Below, in pieces: positions 31,627-41,446 of a DNA stretch of 64,000 nucleotides. The stretch spans positions 1,488,001-1,552,000 of the forward strand of contig NZ_JAUTBF010000001.1 in NCBI RefSeq assembly GCF_030818955.1, in the 5' to 3' direction. The position numbers and the translations under genes were made by a program. Source of the stretch: Microbacterium trichothecenolyticum (GTDB lineage: Bacteria; Actinomycetota; Actinomycetes; Actinomycetales; Microbacteriaceae). The first letter of the stretch is position 1; each line of letters begins with the position of its first letter. Under the pieces are notes generated by a model. It was given only the letters and a program-made list of their open reading frames with translations, did not search any database and had not been told where the DNA came from.

Positions 31627-32573
31627 TCCGCTACGCGCTGACACGGCTGGGCCTGCTCGTTCTGGGCCTGGCCGTGGCCAGCGCGCTGATCTTCGTCTCG
31701 CTCCGGGTACTCCCGGGCGATGTCGCCCAGCTGATTGCCGGGGCCGAGGCCACCCCGCAGCAGGTCGCCGCCCTGCGGGCGAGCCTCGGCCTCGACGTTC
31801 CCCTCTGGCAGCAGTACCTCGACTGGGTCGGCGGGCTGCTGCGCGGCGACCTCGGCACGTCCCTGATCACGGGCACCTCGGTCGTCGCCGAGGTCGTTGA
31901 CAAGGCCCGTGTCACCGTGCCCCTCGCGGCGATGTCGCTCACGATCGCGCTGCTCATCGGCATCCCTCTCGGCGTCCTGTCGGCCCTCGGCCGGCGACGG
32001 GTGGGCGGGACCGTCCTCAGCGTGGGTGCTCAGGCCCTCGCCGCGGTGCCCGTGGTGTGGGCGGGAATGATGCTCGTGGTGGTGTTCGCCGTGTGGCTGG
32101 GGTGGCTGCCGCCGCAGGGCTTCCCCCGCGCGGGCTGGGACGATCCCGGCGCAGCATTGCGCGCGCTCATCCTGCCCGCGCTGACGATCGGCGTCGTCGA
32201 AGGCGCCATGCTGCTGCGCTTCGTGCGCAGCGCCACCCTGCAGGCGCTCGGCCAGGACTACGTGCGCACCGCCGCCGCCAAAGGCCTGACCCGCACACGC
32301 GCGCTGCTGACTCACGGCCTGCCCAACGTAGGACTGTCGGTCATCACGGTGCTGGGCCTGCAGATCGCCGGGATCATCGTCGGCGCGGTCGTGATCGAGC
32401 AGCTGTTCACCCTGCCCGGCGTCGGGCGCATGCTCGTCGCCGACGTCGCCTCACGCGACCTGCCCAAGGTGCAGGGCGAGTTGCTCGCGCTGACCGGCTT
32501 CGTGCTGGTCGTGGGCTTCGTCGTCGATCTCGTGCACCGTCTCGTCGATCCCCGACAGCGGGAGGCCTCGTGA
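31623..32573 (+). CDS. ABC transporter permease, DppB-like
   Basis: 316 residues, six helices. N-terminal LTRLGLLVLGLAVASALIF and LRVLPGD, and the EAA-loop GQDYVRTAAAKGLTR that contacts the ATPase, mark the DppB type. The GTG start overlaps the binding-protein stop (GTGA). Confidence 0.94.
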   Translation: MIRYALTRLGLLVLGLAVASALIFVSLRVLPGDVAQLIAGAEATPQQVAALRASLGLDVPLWQQYLDWVGGLLRGDLGTSLITGTSVVAEVVDKARVTVPLAAMSLTIALLIGIPLGVLSALGRRRVGGTVLSVGAQALAAVPVVWAGMMLVVVFAVWLGWLPPQGFPRAGWDDPGAALRALILPALTIGVVEGAMLLRFVRSATLQALGQDYVRTAAAKGLTRTRALLTHGLPNVGLSVITVLGLQIAGIIVGAVVIEQLFTLPGVGRMLVADVASRDLPKVQGELLALTGFVLVVGFVVDLVHRLVDPRQREAS

Positions 32574-33439
32574 GCACCCTGAGACGTCTCTGGGCCCTCG
32601 GCACGGGCCGGTTCGGCATCCTGGTCGTCGTCGTGCTCGTGGTCGCGGCGCTCGTGTCGCTGGTGTGGACGCCGTTCGACCCCGCCGCCGTCGACGCCCG
32701 CGCGCTGCGGCTCGAGCCGTCGTGGCCGCACGTGCTCGGCACCGATGGCACCGGCCGCGACATCGCGAGCCTGCTGATGGCCGGCGCGCGCACGACGATC
32801 GTCGTCGCCGTGGGCGCCGGAGTCGTCGCCTCGCTGCTGGGTCTGGCGCTGGCGGCGCTCGGCTCGCTGAGCGCCCACTGGGTGCGCGAGAGCATCGCGG
32901 TGCTCGTCGACATCCTCATCGCGTTCCCCGTGCTCATCATCGCCATGATGATCTCGGCCGTGTGGGGCGGCTCGCTCGCGGTCGTGATCTGGTCGGTCGG
33001 CATCGGCTTCGGCGTCAACATCGCCCGCGTCACCCGACCGGAACTGCGCCGCGTGCTGCAGAGCGACTTCGTGCTCGCCGGACGCGCGAGCGGTCTGACC
33101 TCGTGGCAGAACTTCACGCGGCACCTGTTGCCGAACGTCGCGCCGGTGTTCATCGTCCACCTGTCGTGGAGCATGGCGGCGGCGGTGCTCGCCGAGGCGG
33201 GTCTGTCGTACTTGGGCTTCGGCGCCCCGGTGACCCAGCCGTCGTGGGGCGTGCTGCTGAACGACCTGCAGAGGTACATCGCCGTGCACCCGCTCACGGT
33301 GGTGTGGCCGGGCCTGGCGATCACCCTCACGGTGCTCGGGTTCAACCTGCTGGGCGACGCCCTGCGTGAAGCGACCGACCCGACGCTCGCCGATCGTGCC
33401 CCCTCGGCCCGTACGAACGTTCCGGGGGTGGTCGCGTGA
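32570..33439 (+). CDS. ABC transporter permease, DppC-like
   Basis: 289 residues. The domain begins with the DppC hallmark HVLGTDGTGRDIASLLMAGA, and the ATPase-contact loop reads SDFVLAGRASGLTSWQNF. Five to six helices. GTG start overlapping the previous stop. Forms the heterodimeric channel with the DppB-like protein. Confidence 0.94.
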   Translation: MSTLRRLWALGTGRFGILVVVVLVVAALVSLVWTPFDPAAVDARALRLEPSWPHVLGTDGTGRDIASLLMAGARTTIVVAVGAGVVASLLGLALAALGSLSAHWVRESIAVLVDILIAFPVLIIAMMISAVWGGSLAVVIWSVGIGFGVNIARVTRPELRRVLQSDFVLAGRASGLTSWQNFTRHLLPNVAPVFIVHLSWSMAAAVLAEAGLSYLGFGAPVTQPSWGVLLNDLQRYIAVHPLTVVWPGLAITLTVLGFNLLGDALREATDPTLADRAPSARTNVPGVVA

Positions 33440-34302
33440 GCCTCGTCGTTCACGACCTGCGGGTCGTCATCGGTGGACGCAGCGTGGTCGACGGCGTCTC
33501 GTTCGAGGTGCCCGACGGCGCCCGTGTCGGTCTCATCGGCGAGTCGGGGTCGGGCAAGTCCCTGACGGCGCTGGCGATCCTCGGGCTCCTGCCCGACGGA
33601 GCGAAAGCGACCGGCAGCGTGCGGTGGAACGGCCGCGAGATCCTGGGTCTGCCCGACCGTGAGCTGGCCCGTCTCCGCGGCGACGACATCGGCATGGTCT
33701 TCCAAGAACCCCGCACCGCCCTCAACCCCCTCCGTACCGTCGGTCGTCAGATCGGGGAGTCGGTGCGCATCCACGAGGGCGTCTCACGCCGCGAGGCCCT
33801 GCGACGGGCCGTCGTCGAGGCGGAGCGCGTCGCCCTCCCCGACCCCGGGCGCATCGTCGCGCGCTACCCGCACCAGCTCTCCGGCGGTCAGCGCCAGCGC
33901 GTGGCGATCGCCATGGCCCTCGCGTGCCGCCCCCGCCTGCTCATCGCCGACGAGCCGACCACCGCCCTCGACGTGACGATCCAGGCCGGCATCCTGCGCC
34001 TGCTGCGCGCGCTCGTCCACGACGCGGGCACGTCACTGGTGTTCATCACGCACGACCTCGCGGTGCTCGCGCAGGTCGCCACCCACGCCGTCGTGCTCGA
34101 GCACGGACGCGTGGTCGAGCAGGGCGAGGTCGACGCGCTCCTGCGGGCCCCGTCGTCGCCGATCACGCAGGCGTTGCTGAGAGATGCGACCGCGACCCTC
34201 TGGCATCCCGAGACGGCCGTCCCGGATGCCGCGACCCCGGCCGACGCGCCGACGGCGGCCGCGACGCCCGCTGCCGCCACCCCGGGTGAGGAGACACCGT
34301 GA
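33436..34302 (+). CDS. ABC transporter ATPase, DppD-like
   Basis: 288 residues. Walker A GESGSGKS, signature [15 protein letters not shown], Walker [13 protein letters not shown] and the H-loop [11 protein letters not shown] are intact. The C-terminal tail is an Ala/Pro/Thr-rich extension rather than the usual oligopeptide-transporter domain. GTG start overlapping the preceding gene. Powers uptake together with the next ATPase. Confidence 0.94.
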   Translation: MSLVVHDLRVVIGGRSVVDGVSFEVPDGARVGLIGESGSGKSLTALAILGLLPDGAKATGSVRWNGREILGLPDRELARLRGDDIGMVFQEPRTALNPLRTVGRQIGESVRIHEGVSRREALRRAVVEAERVALPDPGRIVARYPHQLSGGQRQRVAIAMALACRPRLLIADEPTTALDVTIQAGILRLLRALVHDAGTSLVFITHDLAVLAQVATHAVVLEHGRVVEQGEVDALLRAPSSPITQALLRDATATLWHPETAVPDAATPADAPTAAATPAAATPGEETP

Positions 34303-35087
34303 CCGAGGCGCTCATCCGCGCGCGCGGCCTCTCGCGCACCTACCCGGCTCCGCGCCGCGGTTTCGGGCGGCCCGAGCGCACGACCGCGCTCGACGACGTC
34401 GATCTGTCGGTGCGCGCCGGGTCGGCCGTGGGCATCATCGGCGAGTCCGGGTCGGGCAAGTCGACACTCGTGCGATTGCTCCTCGGCCTGGACGTGCCGA
34501 CCGCAGGGACGGTAGAGGTCGACGGCCGCCCCGTCGACGCCCGGGGCTCGGCGCGCTCGCTGCACGGGCTCCGCCGTGCGACGGGCATGGTGTTCCAAGA
34601 CCCGTACGCCTCGCTCGACCCCCGCATGAACGTCGGCCGTATCGTCGGCGAGCCCCTCTGGGCGCTCGGCATCGAGGGAGACCGGCGTGCGCGCGTGCGC
34701 GAGGTGCTCGAGCAGGTGGGCCTCGACGCCGACGTGACGACGCGGTTCCCCCACGAGTTCTCGGGCGGTCAGCGCCAGCGCATCGCCCTCGCGCGGGCCA
34801 TCGTGCACCGCCCGCGTATCCTCGTCGGCGACGAGCCGCTGTCGGCGCTCGATGTCACCGTGCGCGCGCAGATCCTCCGGCTCCTCGCGCGCCTGCGCAC
34901 CGAACAGCAGCTCACCCTCGTGCTCGTCTCGCACGACATCGGCGTCGTGCAGAACGTCTGCGACGAGGTCGTGGTGATGAAGGACGGTCGGGTCGTCGAG
35001 CAAGGACCGACCGAGAAGGTGCTGCTGCAGCCCCAGGCGGCGTACACGCGGCAGCTGCTCGCGTCGATTCCGACGCTGCCCGGCTGA
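34299..35087 (+). CDS. ABC transporter ATPase, DppF-like
   Basis: 262 residues. [17 protein letters not shown] (Walker A), [15 protein letters not shown] (signature), [13 protein letters not shown] (Walker B) and [10 protein letters not shown] (H-loop). The segment [18 protein letters not shown] is typical of DppF/OppF. GTG start with 4-base overlap. Last gene of the operon; a hairpin with a long loop follows. Confidence 0.94.
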   Translation: MTEALIRARGLSRTYPAPRRGFGRPERTTALDDVDLSVRAGSAVGIIGESGSGKSTLVRLLLGLDVPTAGTVEVDGRPVDARGSARSLHGLRRATGMVFQDPYASLDPRMNVGRIVGEPLWALGIEGDRRARVREVLEQVGLDADVTTRFPHEFSGGQRQRIALARAIVHRPRILVGDEPLSALDVTVRAQILRLLARLRTEQQLTLVLVSHDIGVVQNVCDEVVVMKDGRVVEQGPTEKVLLQPQAAYTRQLLASIPTLPG

Positions 35088-35106
35088 TCGGGCGGCGGTG
35101 AGCGCC

Positions 35107-35166
35107 GGGGATCGTTCGAGAACAGAGCGGTTCGGTACGGACGCGCCCTGGTCTCGAACGATCCCC
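35107..35166 (+). terminator. Inverted repeat after the transporter operon
   Basis: GGGGATCGTTCGAGA and its exact complement are separated by 30 bases, so the stem is 15 bp with a large loop. Begins 20 bases after the last stop. Probable terminator; an operator-like role is possible. Confidence 0.6.
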
Positions 35167-35241
35167 TGCTCTCGGCGCCGAGCGCGCGGGCCGCGGCCTC
35201 CGTGTGTGAACACGGGATGCCACGATGTCGGAGGTCGGCGC

Positions 35242-35247
35242 TAACCT
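35242..35247 (+). promoter_or_regulatory. -10 element, leaderless, M4 protease gene
   Basis: TAACCT six bases before the ATG at 35254. Confidence 0.42.
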
Positions 35248-35253
35248 CGGCGC

Positions 35254-36312
35254 ATGACCCCCGGCATCGTTCCCCCCTTCCTGCTCGACCGACTTGCCTC
35301 CACAGACGACCCGCGTCTCGCCCGTGCCGCCGCGGCCGCACGCAAGACGCTGGCGATGCCGCGACCGCCGCGGCCCACGCGCACCCGTCTGCGCCTGTCG
35401 ATCGACGGCGACGCGCTCGTCGCCGAGGCCGTGCCGGCGCCCGATCGCATCGTCTCCGACGCGCAGAACAGCGAGAACCTGCCGGGGCGGCGCGTGCGCA
35501 GCGAAGACGAGGCGGCATCGGGTGACAGCGCGGTCGACGAGGCCTACGACGGCCTCGGCGAGACCTTCGACTTCTTCTGGGACGCCTTCGCGCGCAACGG
35601 CATCGATGCGACGGGCGGCTCACTGCTGGCCACCGTGCACTACGGCGACGATTACGACAACGCGTTCTGGAACGGCGAGCGCATGGTCTTCGGCGACGGC
35701 GACGGCGAGGTGTTCGTCGGGTTCACCCGCTCGCTCAGTGTCATCGCGCACGAGCTGGGTCACGGGGTGACCGAGGCCGCCGGGGGCCTCGCGTACCAGG
35801 GCCAGTCGGGCGCGCTGAACGAGTCGCTGTCGGACGTGTTCGGTGCTCTCGCCGAGCAGCATCACCTCGGTCAGCGCGCCGATGAGGCGTCATGGTTGAT
35901 CGGACGGGGCATCTTCGCAGCCGCCGTGCAGGGCGACGCGCTGCGGTCGATGCGTGCCCCCGGAACGGCGTACGACGACGACGTCCTGGGCAAAGACCCG
36001 CAGCCCGGGCACATGCGCGACTACATCGACACCGACGACGACAACGGCGGCGTTCACATCAACTCCGGCATTCCCAACCGCGCGTTCTACCTCGCGGCGG
36101 CCGCCCTGGGCGGCTTCGCCTGGGAGCGAGCCGGACTCATCTGGTATCGCACGCTCACGGCGGGCACGCTCTCGCCGACCGCCGACTTCGCCGCGTTCGC
36201 CGTCGCCACCCTCGCCGCCGCGACCAGCGAGTACGGTGAGGAGTCGGAGGAGGTCGCCGCCGTCCGCGCCGCGTGGGCCGGGGTCGGCGTCGAGGAGGAT
36301 GCCGGAGCCTGA
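35254..36312 (+). CDS. Protealysin-like M4 metallopeptidase (thermolysin family)
   Basis: 352 residues, no signal peptide. The short propeptide carries IVPPFLLDRLA, the PPFLL motif typical of protealysin-like proteases that are made with a small N-terminal prosegment. Zinc ligands are HELGH (166-170) and Glu190 in ALNESLSDVFG; the active-site His lies in NGGVHINSGIPNRAFYL. All catalytic residues are present. Such enzymes may act inside the cell or leave by non-classical routes. The next gene overlaps by 14 bases and encodes an emfourin-like inhibitor. Confidence 0.93.
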   Translation: MTPGIVPPFLLDRLASTDDPRLARAAAAARKTLAMPRPPRPTRTRLRLSIDGDALVAEAVPAPDRIVSDAQNSENLPGRRVRSEDEAASGDSAVDEAYDGLGETFDFFWDAFARNGIDATGGSLLATVHYGDDYDNAFWNGERMVFGDGDGEVFVGFTRSLSVIAHELGHGVTEAAGGLAYQGQSGALNESLSDVFGALAEQHHLGQRADEASWLIGRGIFAAAVQGDALRSMRAPGTAYDDDVLGKDPQPGHMRDYIDTDDDNGGVHINSGIPNRAFYLAAAALGGFAWERAGLIWYRTLTAGTLSPTADFAAFAVATLAAATSEYGEESEEVAAVRAAWAGVGVEEDAGA

Positions 36313-36601
36313 CGACGAGCACCTGGTCATCGTCGTGGTGCGCTCGGGCGGCATCGCCGGCCTGTCGAAGCAGTGGCGGGCCGAACCCGACCCCGCCCGT
36401 GCGCCCTACTGGCGTGAGCTCGTCGAGAAGTGCCCGTGGGACGCGACCCCGGCAGCCACCTCCGGGGCGGACCACTACCAGTGGCGCATCGAGGTGCAGC
36501 GCGGTGACACCGCCGTGCGCCGCGCGCGCCTGGGCGACGGGCAGATCGAGGGCCCCTGGCGCGCGCTCGTCGACGAGGTGCGCAACGCCGCCAGCCGGTG
36601 A
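36299..36601 (+). CDS. Emfourin-like inhibitor of the M4 protease
   Basis: 100 residues. Begins MPEPDDEHLVIVVVRSGGIA followed by GLSKQWRAE; the VxRSGGIAGL pattern and later YQWRIEV strand are characteristic of emfourin, a small protein inhibitor encoded next to protealysin in Serratia and related M4 genes in actinobacteria. The ATG lies inside the protease gene (14-base overlap), with GAGGAGG immediately before it, an unusual zero spacing. The overlap ensures co-production of enzyme and inhibitor. Confidence 0.85.
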   Translation: MPEPDDEHLVIVVVRSGGIAGLSKQWRAEPDPARAPYWRELVEKCPWDATPAATSGADHYQWRIEVQRGDTAVRRARLGDGQIEGPWRALVDEVRNAASR

Positions 36602-36743
36602 GTGGTGCCGCCCCGCGTCGGCCGCCCGCTGAACCGTCACCGGCCGACGCGCCGGTTCGTTCTCGTCCCCGGCGCGCGTTCTGCCGGGTGCCCCGGCGGC
36701 TTCCGCCGCGCCTCCCTCCGGCCGGGCGAAACTCCTGAGAAGC

Positions 36744-36926
36744 GTGTGCTGCTCGCTGCCGAGCGCGCGGGTACGCGAACTCGCGCGCTCGGGTCATCCG
36801 ATGTTCGCCGACGTGGCGAAGCTCACCCACGCCGAGTACGTCGACCTGCCCACCGGGCACTGGCCTCTCTGGAGCCGTCCCGCCGACCTCGGCGCGATCA
36901 TCCTCGCGGCCTCGCTGGCTGACTGA
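36744..36926 (+). pseudogene. C-terminal relic of an alpha/beta hydrolase
   Basis: In a gene-free 440-base interval one frame reads PSARVRELARSGHPMF, then KLTHAEYVDLPTGHWPLW and SRPADLGAIILAAS. This resembles the C-terminal end of a common actinobacterial alpha/beta hydrolase, with the final TGHW holding the catalytic His. The N-terminal two thirds with the nucleophile are missing. The rest of 36602-37042 shows nothing else. Confidence 0.65.
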
Positions 36927-37042
36927 CGCCGCGGGCGGGCGGAACTCCGGAGAAAACGGGCGCCGCGCCTGGTGCGCAGGCGGCAGACGGCATCCCCACA
37001 CCGAAACCCAGGAGTTCAGCCCGCCCACGCTCGGACCGTCGC

Positions 37043-37663
37043 TCAGCCGAACAGCCTCCGCCGCTTCTTCTTCGACGGAATGCTCTTCTGCAGGTAGACC
37101 ACGCCGAGCCACCGGCCGAACTTGAAGCCGACCCGTCCCATGCGCCCGACCTCGGTGAAGCCGAGCTTCTCGTGCAGGGCGATCGAGGCGTCGGCGCCCT
37201 TGTCGCTGATCGCGGCGACCATCTCGCGAATACCGAGTTCCTGACACGCGGCGATCAGCGCCTCCAGCAGCGCGCGACCGAGGCCCTTCCCCGCGGCGGC
37301 CTGACCGAGGTAGATCGAGTTCTCGACCGTGTATCGATACGCCGACTTCGACTGCCACGGCTGCACGAGCGCGTACCCGAGCACCTGACCGCTCGGCGAC
37401 TGGGCGACCAGGAACGGAAGACCCAGCTTGTGCAGGGTGGCGTACTTGTCGCGCCATTTCGCGATCGACCAGGCCTTCTCGTCGAAGGTCACGACCGAGT
37501 TGCGCACGTAATAGTTGTAGATCTCGCGGATGTCGGGGATGTCCGCCTCGGTCGCCGGGCGGATCTCGAACGAGAACGGCCTCTCGGGCTCGGGAGCGCG
37601 CCGCAGATGCGCGGGCAACCGGCGGCGGCTCTTCTCGTACTCCTCTTCCAGCACGAGCGACAC
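37043..37663 (-). CDS. GNAT acetyltransferase, phosphinothricin-acetyltransferase-like
   Basis: 206 residues. Segments FEIRPATEADIPDIREIYNYYV, NSVVTFDE and YTVENSIYLGQAAAGKGLGRALL match the PAT/Bar subgroup of GNAT enzymes, with the pyrophosphate loop AGKGLG. A basic tail (KKKRRRLFG) is extra. Substrate unknown; related enzymes acetylate methionine sulfone/sulfoximine as well as phosphinothricin. GTG start; TAGAGT lies directly upstream, which would fit the second GTG three codons in. Confidence 0.83.
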   Translation of the reverse strand: MSLVLEEEYEKSRRRLPAHLRRAPEPERPFSFEIRPATEADIPDIREIYNYYVRNSVVTFDEKAWSIAKWRDKYATLHKLGLPFLVAQSPSGQVLGYALVQPWQSKSAYRYTVENSIYLGQAAAGKGLGRALLEALIAACQELGIREMVAAISDKGADASIALHEKLGFTEVGRMGRVGFKFGRWLGVVYLQKSIPSKKKRRRLFG

Positions 37664-37716
37664 TCTACGCAGGCGCGCGTTTCGGGGGCATGTCCCCGGG
37701 CCGCGCGGCGAGGAAT

Positions 37717-38403
37717 TCAGGCCGGGAGGCGCCAGTCCACCGGCGCGGCGCCCTGCTTCTGCAAGAGGGCGTTGACCTGCGAGAACGGCTTCGAGCCGAA
37801 GAAGCCCCGGCTCGCCGAGAGCGGAGAGGGGTGCGCCGACGACACGACCGCGGTGTCACCCAGCAGCGGCGTGAGGTTCATGGCATCCCGGCCCCACAGC
37901 ACCGCCACGAGCGGCGCCCGGCGGGCCACCAGCGTGCGGATGGCGTGCTCGGTCACCCGCTCCCAGCCCCATCCGCGATGGGATGCCGGGGCCCCCGGCG
38001 CCACGGTCAGCACCCTGTTCAGCAGCATGACGCCTTGCGCGGCCCACGCCGAGAGGTCACCGTGCGGCGCCGGCGCGATGCCGAGGTCGTCGGAGAGCTC
38101 GCGGTAGATGTTCGCCAGGCTCCGCGGGAGCGGACGCACGTGCGGGTCGACCGCGAACGAGAGCCCGATGGGGTGGCCGGGCGTCGGATAGGGATCCTGG
38201 CCGACGATGAGCACCCGCACGTCGTCGAGCGGCGTGCGGAAAGCGCGCAGCACCAGTTCTCCGGCGGGCAGATACGGCTTGCCCTCCTGGCGCAGGCGCG
38301 CACCCAGCGCCGCGATGTCGGCGGCGACCGGGGCGAGCGGCTCGACCCACGACGCGTCGATCAGTCCGGCATCCGCGAGTTCGGCGAGGGACTTCCCCGT
38401 CAC
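37717..38403 (-). CDS. ung: Uracil-DNA glycosylase, family 1
   Basis: 228 residues. Motif [18 protein letters not shown] with catalytic Asp70 and motif [11 protein letters not shown] define family 1 Ung, which removes uracil from DNA. Usual length. The GTG start overlaps the phosphoribosyltransferase stop (GTGA), so they are [12 protein letters not shown]. The frame extends upstream through an Arg-rich stretch that is not part of the family. Confidence 0.96.
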   Translation of the reverse strand: MTGKSLAELADAGLIDASWVEPLAPVAADIAALGARLRQEGKPYLPAGELVLRAFRTPLDDVRVLIVGQDPYPTPGHPIGLSFAVDPHVRPLPRSLANIYRELSDDLGIAPAPHGDLSAWAAQGVMLLNRVLTVAPGAPASHRGWGWERVTEHAIRTLVARRAPLVAVLWGRDAMNLTPLLGDTAVVSSAHPSPLSASRGFFGSKPFSQVNALLQKQGAAPVDWRLPA

Positions 38404-38885
38404 GCCGCGTCTTCTTCGACGACCGACCCCTGGAACGACCAGGGGAAGTCGATCCACTGATCCGTGTTCTTCCACGAGTAGTCGGGCGTGATGATGGTCG
38501 ACGGCTTCGTGTAGATGACCGCCGAGCGCACGTCCGCGCCGTGGCGGCCGAGGAGCTTGACGGCGAGGTCGAGGGTGCGTCCGCTGTCGGCGACATCGTC
38601 GACGAGCAGCACGCGACGCCCGCTCAGGTACGACAGATCGAGGGCCGGGGGCAGCACTTCGGGGGCGTCGAGCACGGTGCCGACACCGGTGTAGAACTCC
38701 ACGTTCAGCGCGCCGCAGTTCTTCGCGCCCAGGCCATACGCGATCGCTCCGCCGGGCAGGAGCCCTCCGCGGGCGATGGCGACGACCACCTCGGGCTGGA
38801 AACCGTCGGCGACGATCGCGCGCGAGATGTCGCGCGACGCCCTCCCGAAGTCGTCCCAGGTCAGCCGCTCGCGCTCGTCCGTCAC
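38400..38885 (-). CDS. Phosphoribosyltransferase
   Basis: 161 residues. The PRPP loop [14 protein letters not shown] and the earlier [12 protein letters not shown] define a type I phosphoribosyltransferase close to the xanthine/hypoxanthine (Gpt/Hpt-like) and ComF-distant group. Tail [19 protein letters not shown] is typical of the Gpt-like proteins. Substrate not assigned. First gene of a two-gene unit with ung. TAGGGT upstream at about 38914-38919 and GAGGAG before the GTG. Confidence 0.87.
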   Translation of the reverse strand: MTDERERLTWDDFGRASRDISRAIVADGFQPEVVVAIARGGLLPGGAIAYGLGAKNCGALNVEFYTGVGTVLDAPEVLPPALDLSYLSGRRVLLVDDVADSGRTLDLAVKLLGRHGADVRSAVIYTKPSTIITPDYSWKNTDQWIDFPWSFQGSVVEEDAA

Positions 38886-39007
38886 ACCGGACTCCTCTCT
38901 TCGTGTCCTCTCACCCTAGGGCGTTGACCGGATGCCACCGTGCCCGTCACCGCGAATGCCCCCGACGCCATCGCGAACGTGTTCCCGGATGCCCCGCAGC
39001 ACGGTGC

Positions 39008-39013
39008 TAGGGT
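39008..39013 (+). promoter_or_regulatory. -10 element, leaderless, MFS gene
   Basis: TAGGGT six bases before the ATG at 39020, no ribosome site between. Confidence 0.48.
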
Positions 39014-39019
39014 CGCGCC

Positions 39020-40517
39020 ATGTCGCGCGTCTCCGGCGCGGTCGGACGGGTGCGCACCTCGGCACTCGGGGTGACCGCAGGTCTCATCGGGTGGTTCGTG
39101 CTGGTCGAGGTGGCCAGCGGCATCCTGCAGGGGTTCTACGTGCCCCTGCTCCCCGACATCGTCGTTCACCTCGGCATCCGGGATGCCGACGTGAACTGGT
39201 TCGAGGCGGCGCAGTTGCTGCTCTCGGCGCTCGTGATGCCCGTGCTGGCGAAGCTGGGCGACCTGTTCGGGCACAAGCGGATCCTGCTGTTCTCTGCGAT
39301 CGCGACCGCGGCCGCGAGCTGGTGGCTCGTGTTCGCCGACTCGTTCACGTCGTTCCTGCTCGCGTGGGCGCTGCAGGGGTTCTACGTCGTCTGGCTGCCG
39401 CTGGAGATCGCCCTCATCTTCGACCGGGGTCGTCGCCAGAAGCGGGGCGTCTCGCAGACGCGGCGCGCCGCGGGCCTGCTGGTGGTCGGGCTGCAGGTCG
39501 GGGCCATCGCCGGAGCCCTCGCCGCCGGGCGCCTGTTCACCGCGACGGGCGGCGACCTGCGCCTGGCTCTCGCGGTGCCCGCCGTCGTCGTGACGCTGGT
39601 GTGCCTGGTGATCTGGTGGGGAGTGCCCGAATCCGAGCCGTCCCCCGGCGAGCGCCGTCTCGACATCGGCGGCTTCGTGATCCTGGCGGCGGCACTGCTG
39701 TGCATCACCGGAGCCCTCTCGTTCGTCCGTCTGCCCGAGGGCCCGGGCCCGGTGGTGATCGTCGGGCTGCTGGTCGCGGGCGTCGTGCTGGGTGTCGTCT
39801 TCGTGCTGTTCGAGCTGCGTCAGCCAGACCCGGCTGTCGACATCCGCGTGCTGCGCCGCCCCGAGATGTGGCCCGTGCAGGCGACAGCGTTCCTCGTCGG
39901 CATCAGCCTGCTCGGTGCCCAGGGCCCCCTCGCCACGTACGCCGGGACCGACCGCGCCCTCGGATACGGACTCGGGCTCGTACGCCTCGGGACGCTCCAA
40001 CATCATCGGCGTCTACCTGATCTCGCTCATCGTGGGCGCGGTGCTGTTCGCGGTGACTTCACGCCGCGCCAACCCGCGCGTGACGCTGATCGGCGCCGCC
40101 GTGCTCGTGGGTGTCGGCTACGCGCTCCTGCTCCCCCTCCACGTCGAGCTGTGGCAGGTGCTGCTGTGCCTGAGCATCGCCGGTCTCGGCTCGGGTGCGC
40201 TGGTGGCGGCGATGCCGGCAGCCGCCGCCGCCGCGGCTCCGCGCGGGCAGACGGGTGTCGCCTCAGCCCTGACGAACACCACCAAGACCATCGGCGGCAC
40301 CATGTCGTCGGCGATCTTCGGCGTGGTGCTGGCGGCCGGCACGGGTGCGGCGATCGGTACCGCGGCGCCGCTGGCGGGCTACGTCGCCGTGTGGCTCATC
40401 TGCAGCGCCGGCGGATTCCTGGCCGCTCTCCTGCTCTGCGTCGTGCCGAGGGTGGCCTTCGCCGACGCCGAGGAGGCCGAAGTCTCCGCAACGGCGGCAC
40501 GGGGCGACGTGAGCTGA
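39020..40517 (+). pseudogene. MFS transporter gene with a +1 frameshift
   Basis: The first 320 residues (VLVEVASGILQGFYVPLLPD, LGDLFGHKRILLFSA, GISLLGAQGPLATYAG) are an MFS transporter resembling multidrug or sugar exporters. At the GGG run 39974-39976 the frame changes: deleting one G joins DRALGYGLGS to YASGRSNIIGVYLI and continues through TGVASALTNTTKTIGG to a stop at 40517, a 498-residue protein. As written, the product would read into unrelated sequence. Likely a one-base sequence error or a recent mutation, since both halves keep a clean coding pattern. Confidence 0.85.
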
Positions 40518-40528
40518 CGCGATCGAGG

Positions 40529-41299
40529 TCAGCGCGTCTTCAGCGGCCCCCGGGCCAACAGATGCTGTGCCGACTGCGCGACCGGGCGCACGGTCACGAG
40601 ATCGAGGTTGACGTGACCCGGCGCGTCGAGCGCGTACGCGATGACGTCAGCGACGTCATCGGCCTTCAGCGGCGCCTCGACGCCCTCGTACAACTTGTCG
40701 GCGGCATCTCGATCGCCGCCCAGACGGTTCAGGGTGAACTCCTCGGTGTGCACCATGCCGGGCGCGATCTCGATGACGCGCAGCGGCTCGCCGTTCAGCT
40801 CTTGGCGCAGAGCGCGCACGAGCATCGCTTCGCCGGCTTTGGCGGCGTTGTAACCCGCGCCACCGGGGTAGGCGACCTGCGCCGCCGTCGAGGTGACGAA
40901 CAACAGATCGGCGTGCCCCTCGCGGTCGGCCGCCGCGCGGAGCACGGGAAGCAGGGATGCCACCAATCTCTGCGACGACAGGATGTTCGCCTCAAACATC
41001 CACCGCCAGTCGTCGGGGTCGCCGTCTTCGACCCGATCGCTCCCCCGGGCGCCACCGGCCACGTGCACGAGGGCGTCGACGCCACCGGTCCGCTCGAGCC
41101 ATCCGGCGAGGGCGGCGACGTCGTCGGCGTCGGTGAGATCGGCCGCGTGGGCGATCACGCCGGTCTCGGCTTCGAGGGCCGCCAAGCGGGAGGCGCGGCG
41201 GGCGACGCCCACCACGTCCCACCCGCGGGCGCGCAAAAGCCGCGCGGTCGCCTCTCCGATACCCGAACTTGCCCCGGTCACCACTGCGCGTCGCGTCAT
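40529..41299 (-). CDS. SDR family oxidoreductase
   Basis: 256 residues. Cofactor motif TGASSGIG at residues 8-15, VHVAGGARG (NNAG equivalent, modified), and active-site YNAAK with the upstream Ser in TSTAAQVAYPG. Classical short-chain dehydrogenase/reductase, NADP-preferring by the Arg-rich VARRASRL after strand 2. Substrate unknown. TAGCGT lies seven bases before the ATG. Convergent with the MFS gene, stops 11 bases apart. Confidence 0.92.
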   Translation of the reverse strand: MTRRAVVTGASSGIGEATARLLRARGWDVVGVARRASRLAALEAETGVIAHAADLTDADDVAALAGWLERTGGVDALVHVAGGARGSDRVEDGDPDDWRWMFEANILSSQRLVASLLPVLRAAADREGHADLLFVTSTAAQVAYPGGAGYNAAKAGEAMLVRALRQELNGEPLRVIEIAPGMVHTEEFTLNRLGGDRDAADKLYEGVEAPLKADDVADVIAYALDAPGHVNLDLVTVRPVAQSAQHLLARGPLKTR

Positions 41300-41446
41300 G
41301 GCATCCACGCTACCCGCCCCCTCGGACACGGCCGGCATCCGCGGTATTACGGCCCGTGTCCGCGCCGGTTGTCGGTGTCGGCGGGTGTCTCTACGCTCGC
41401 AGCAGGCCACGGCGACCGCCCCGGCCACCCGACCTGAGGAGCAGCC

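Noticed and set aside
41300..41446. SAM riboswitch upstream of metY
   Set aside because: I looked for SAM-I/IV/II core blocks and found none before metY or metX.
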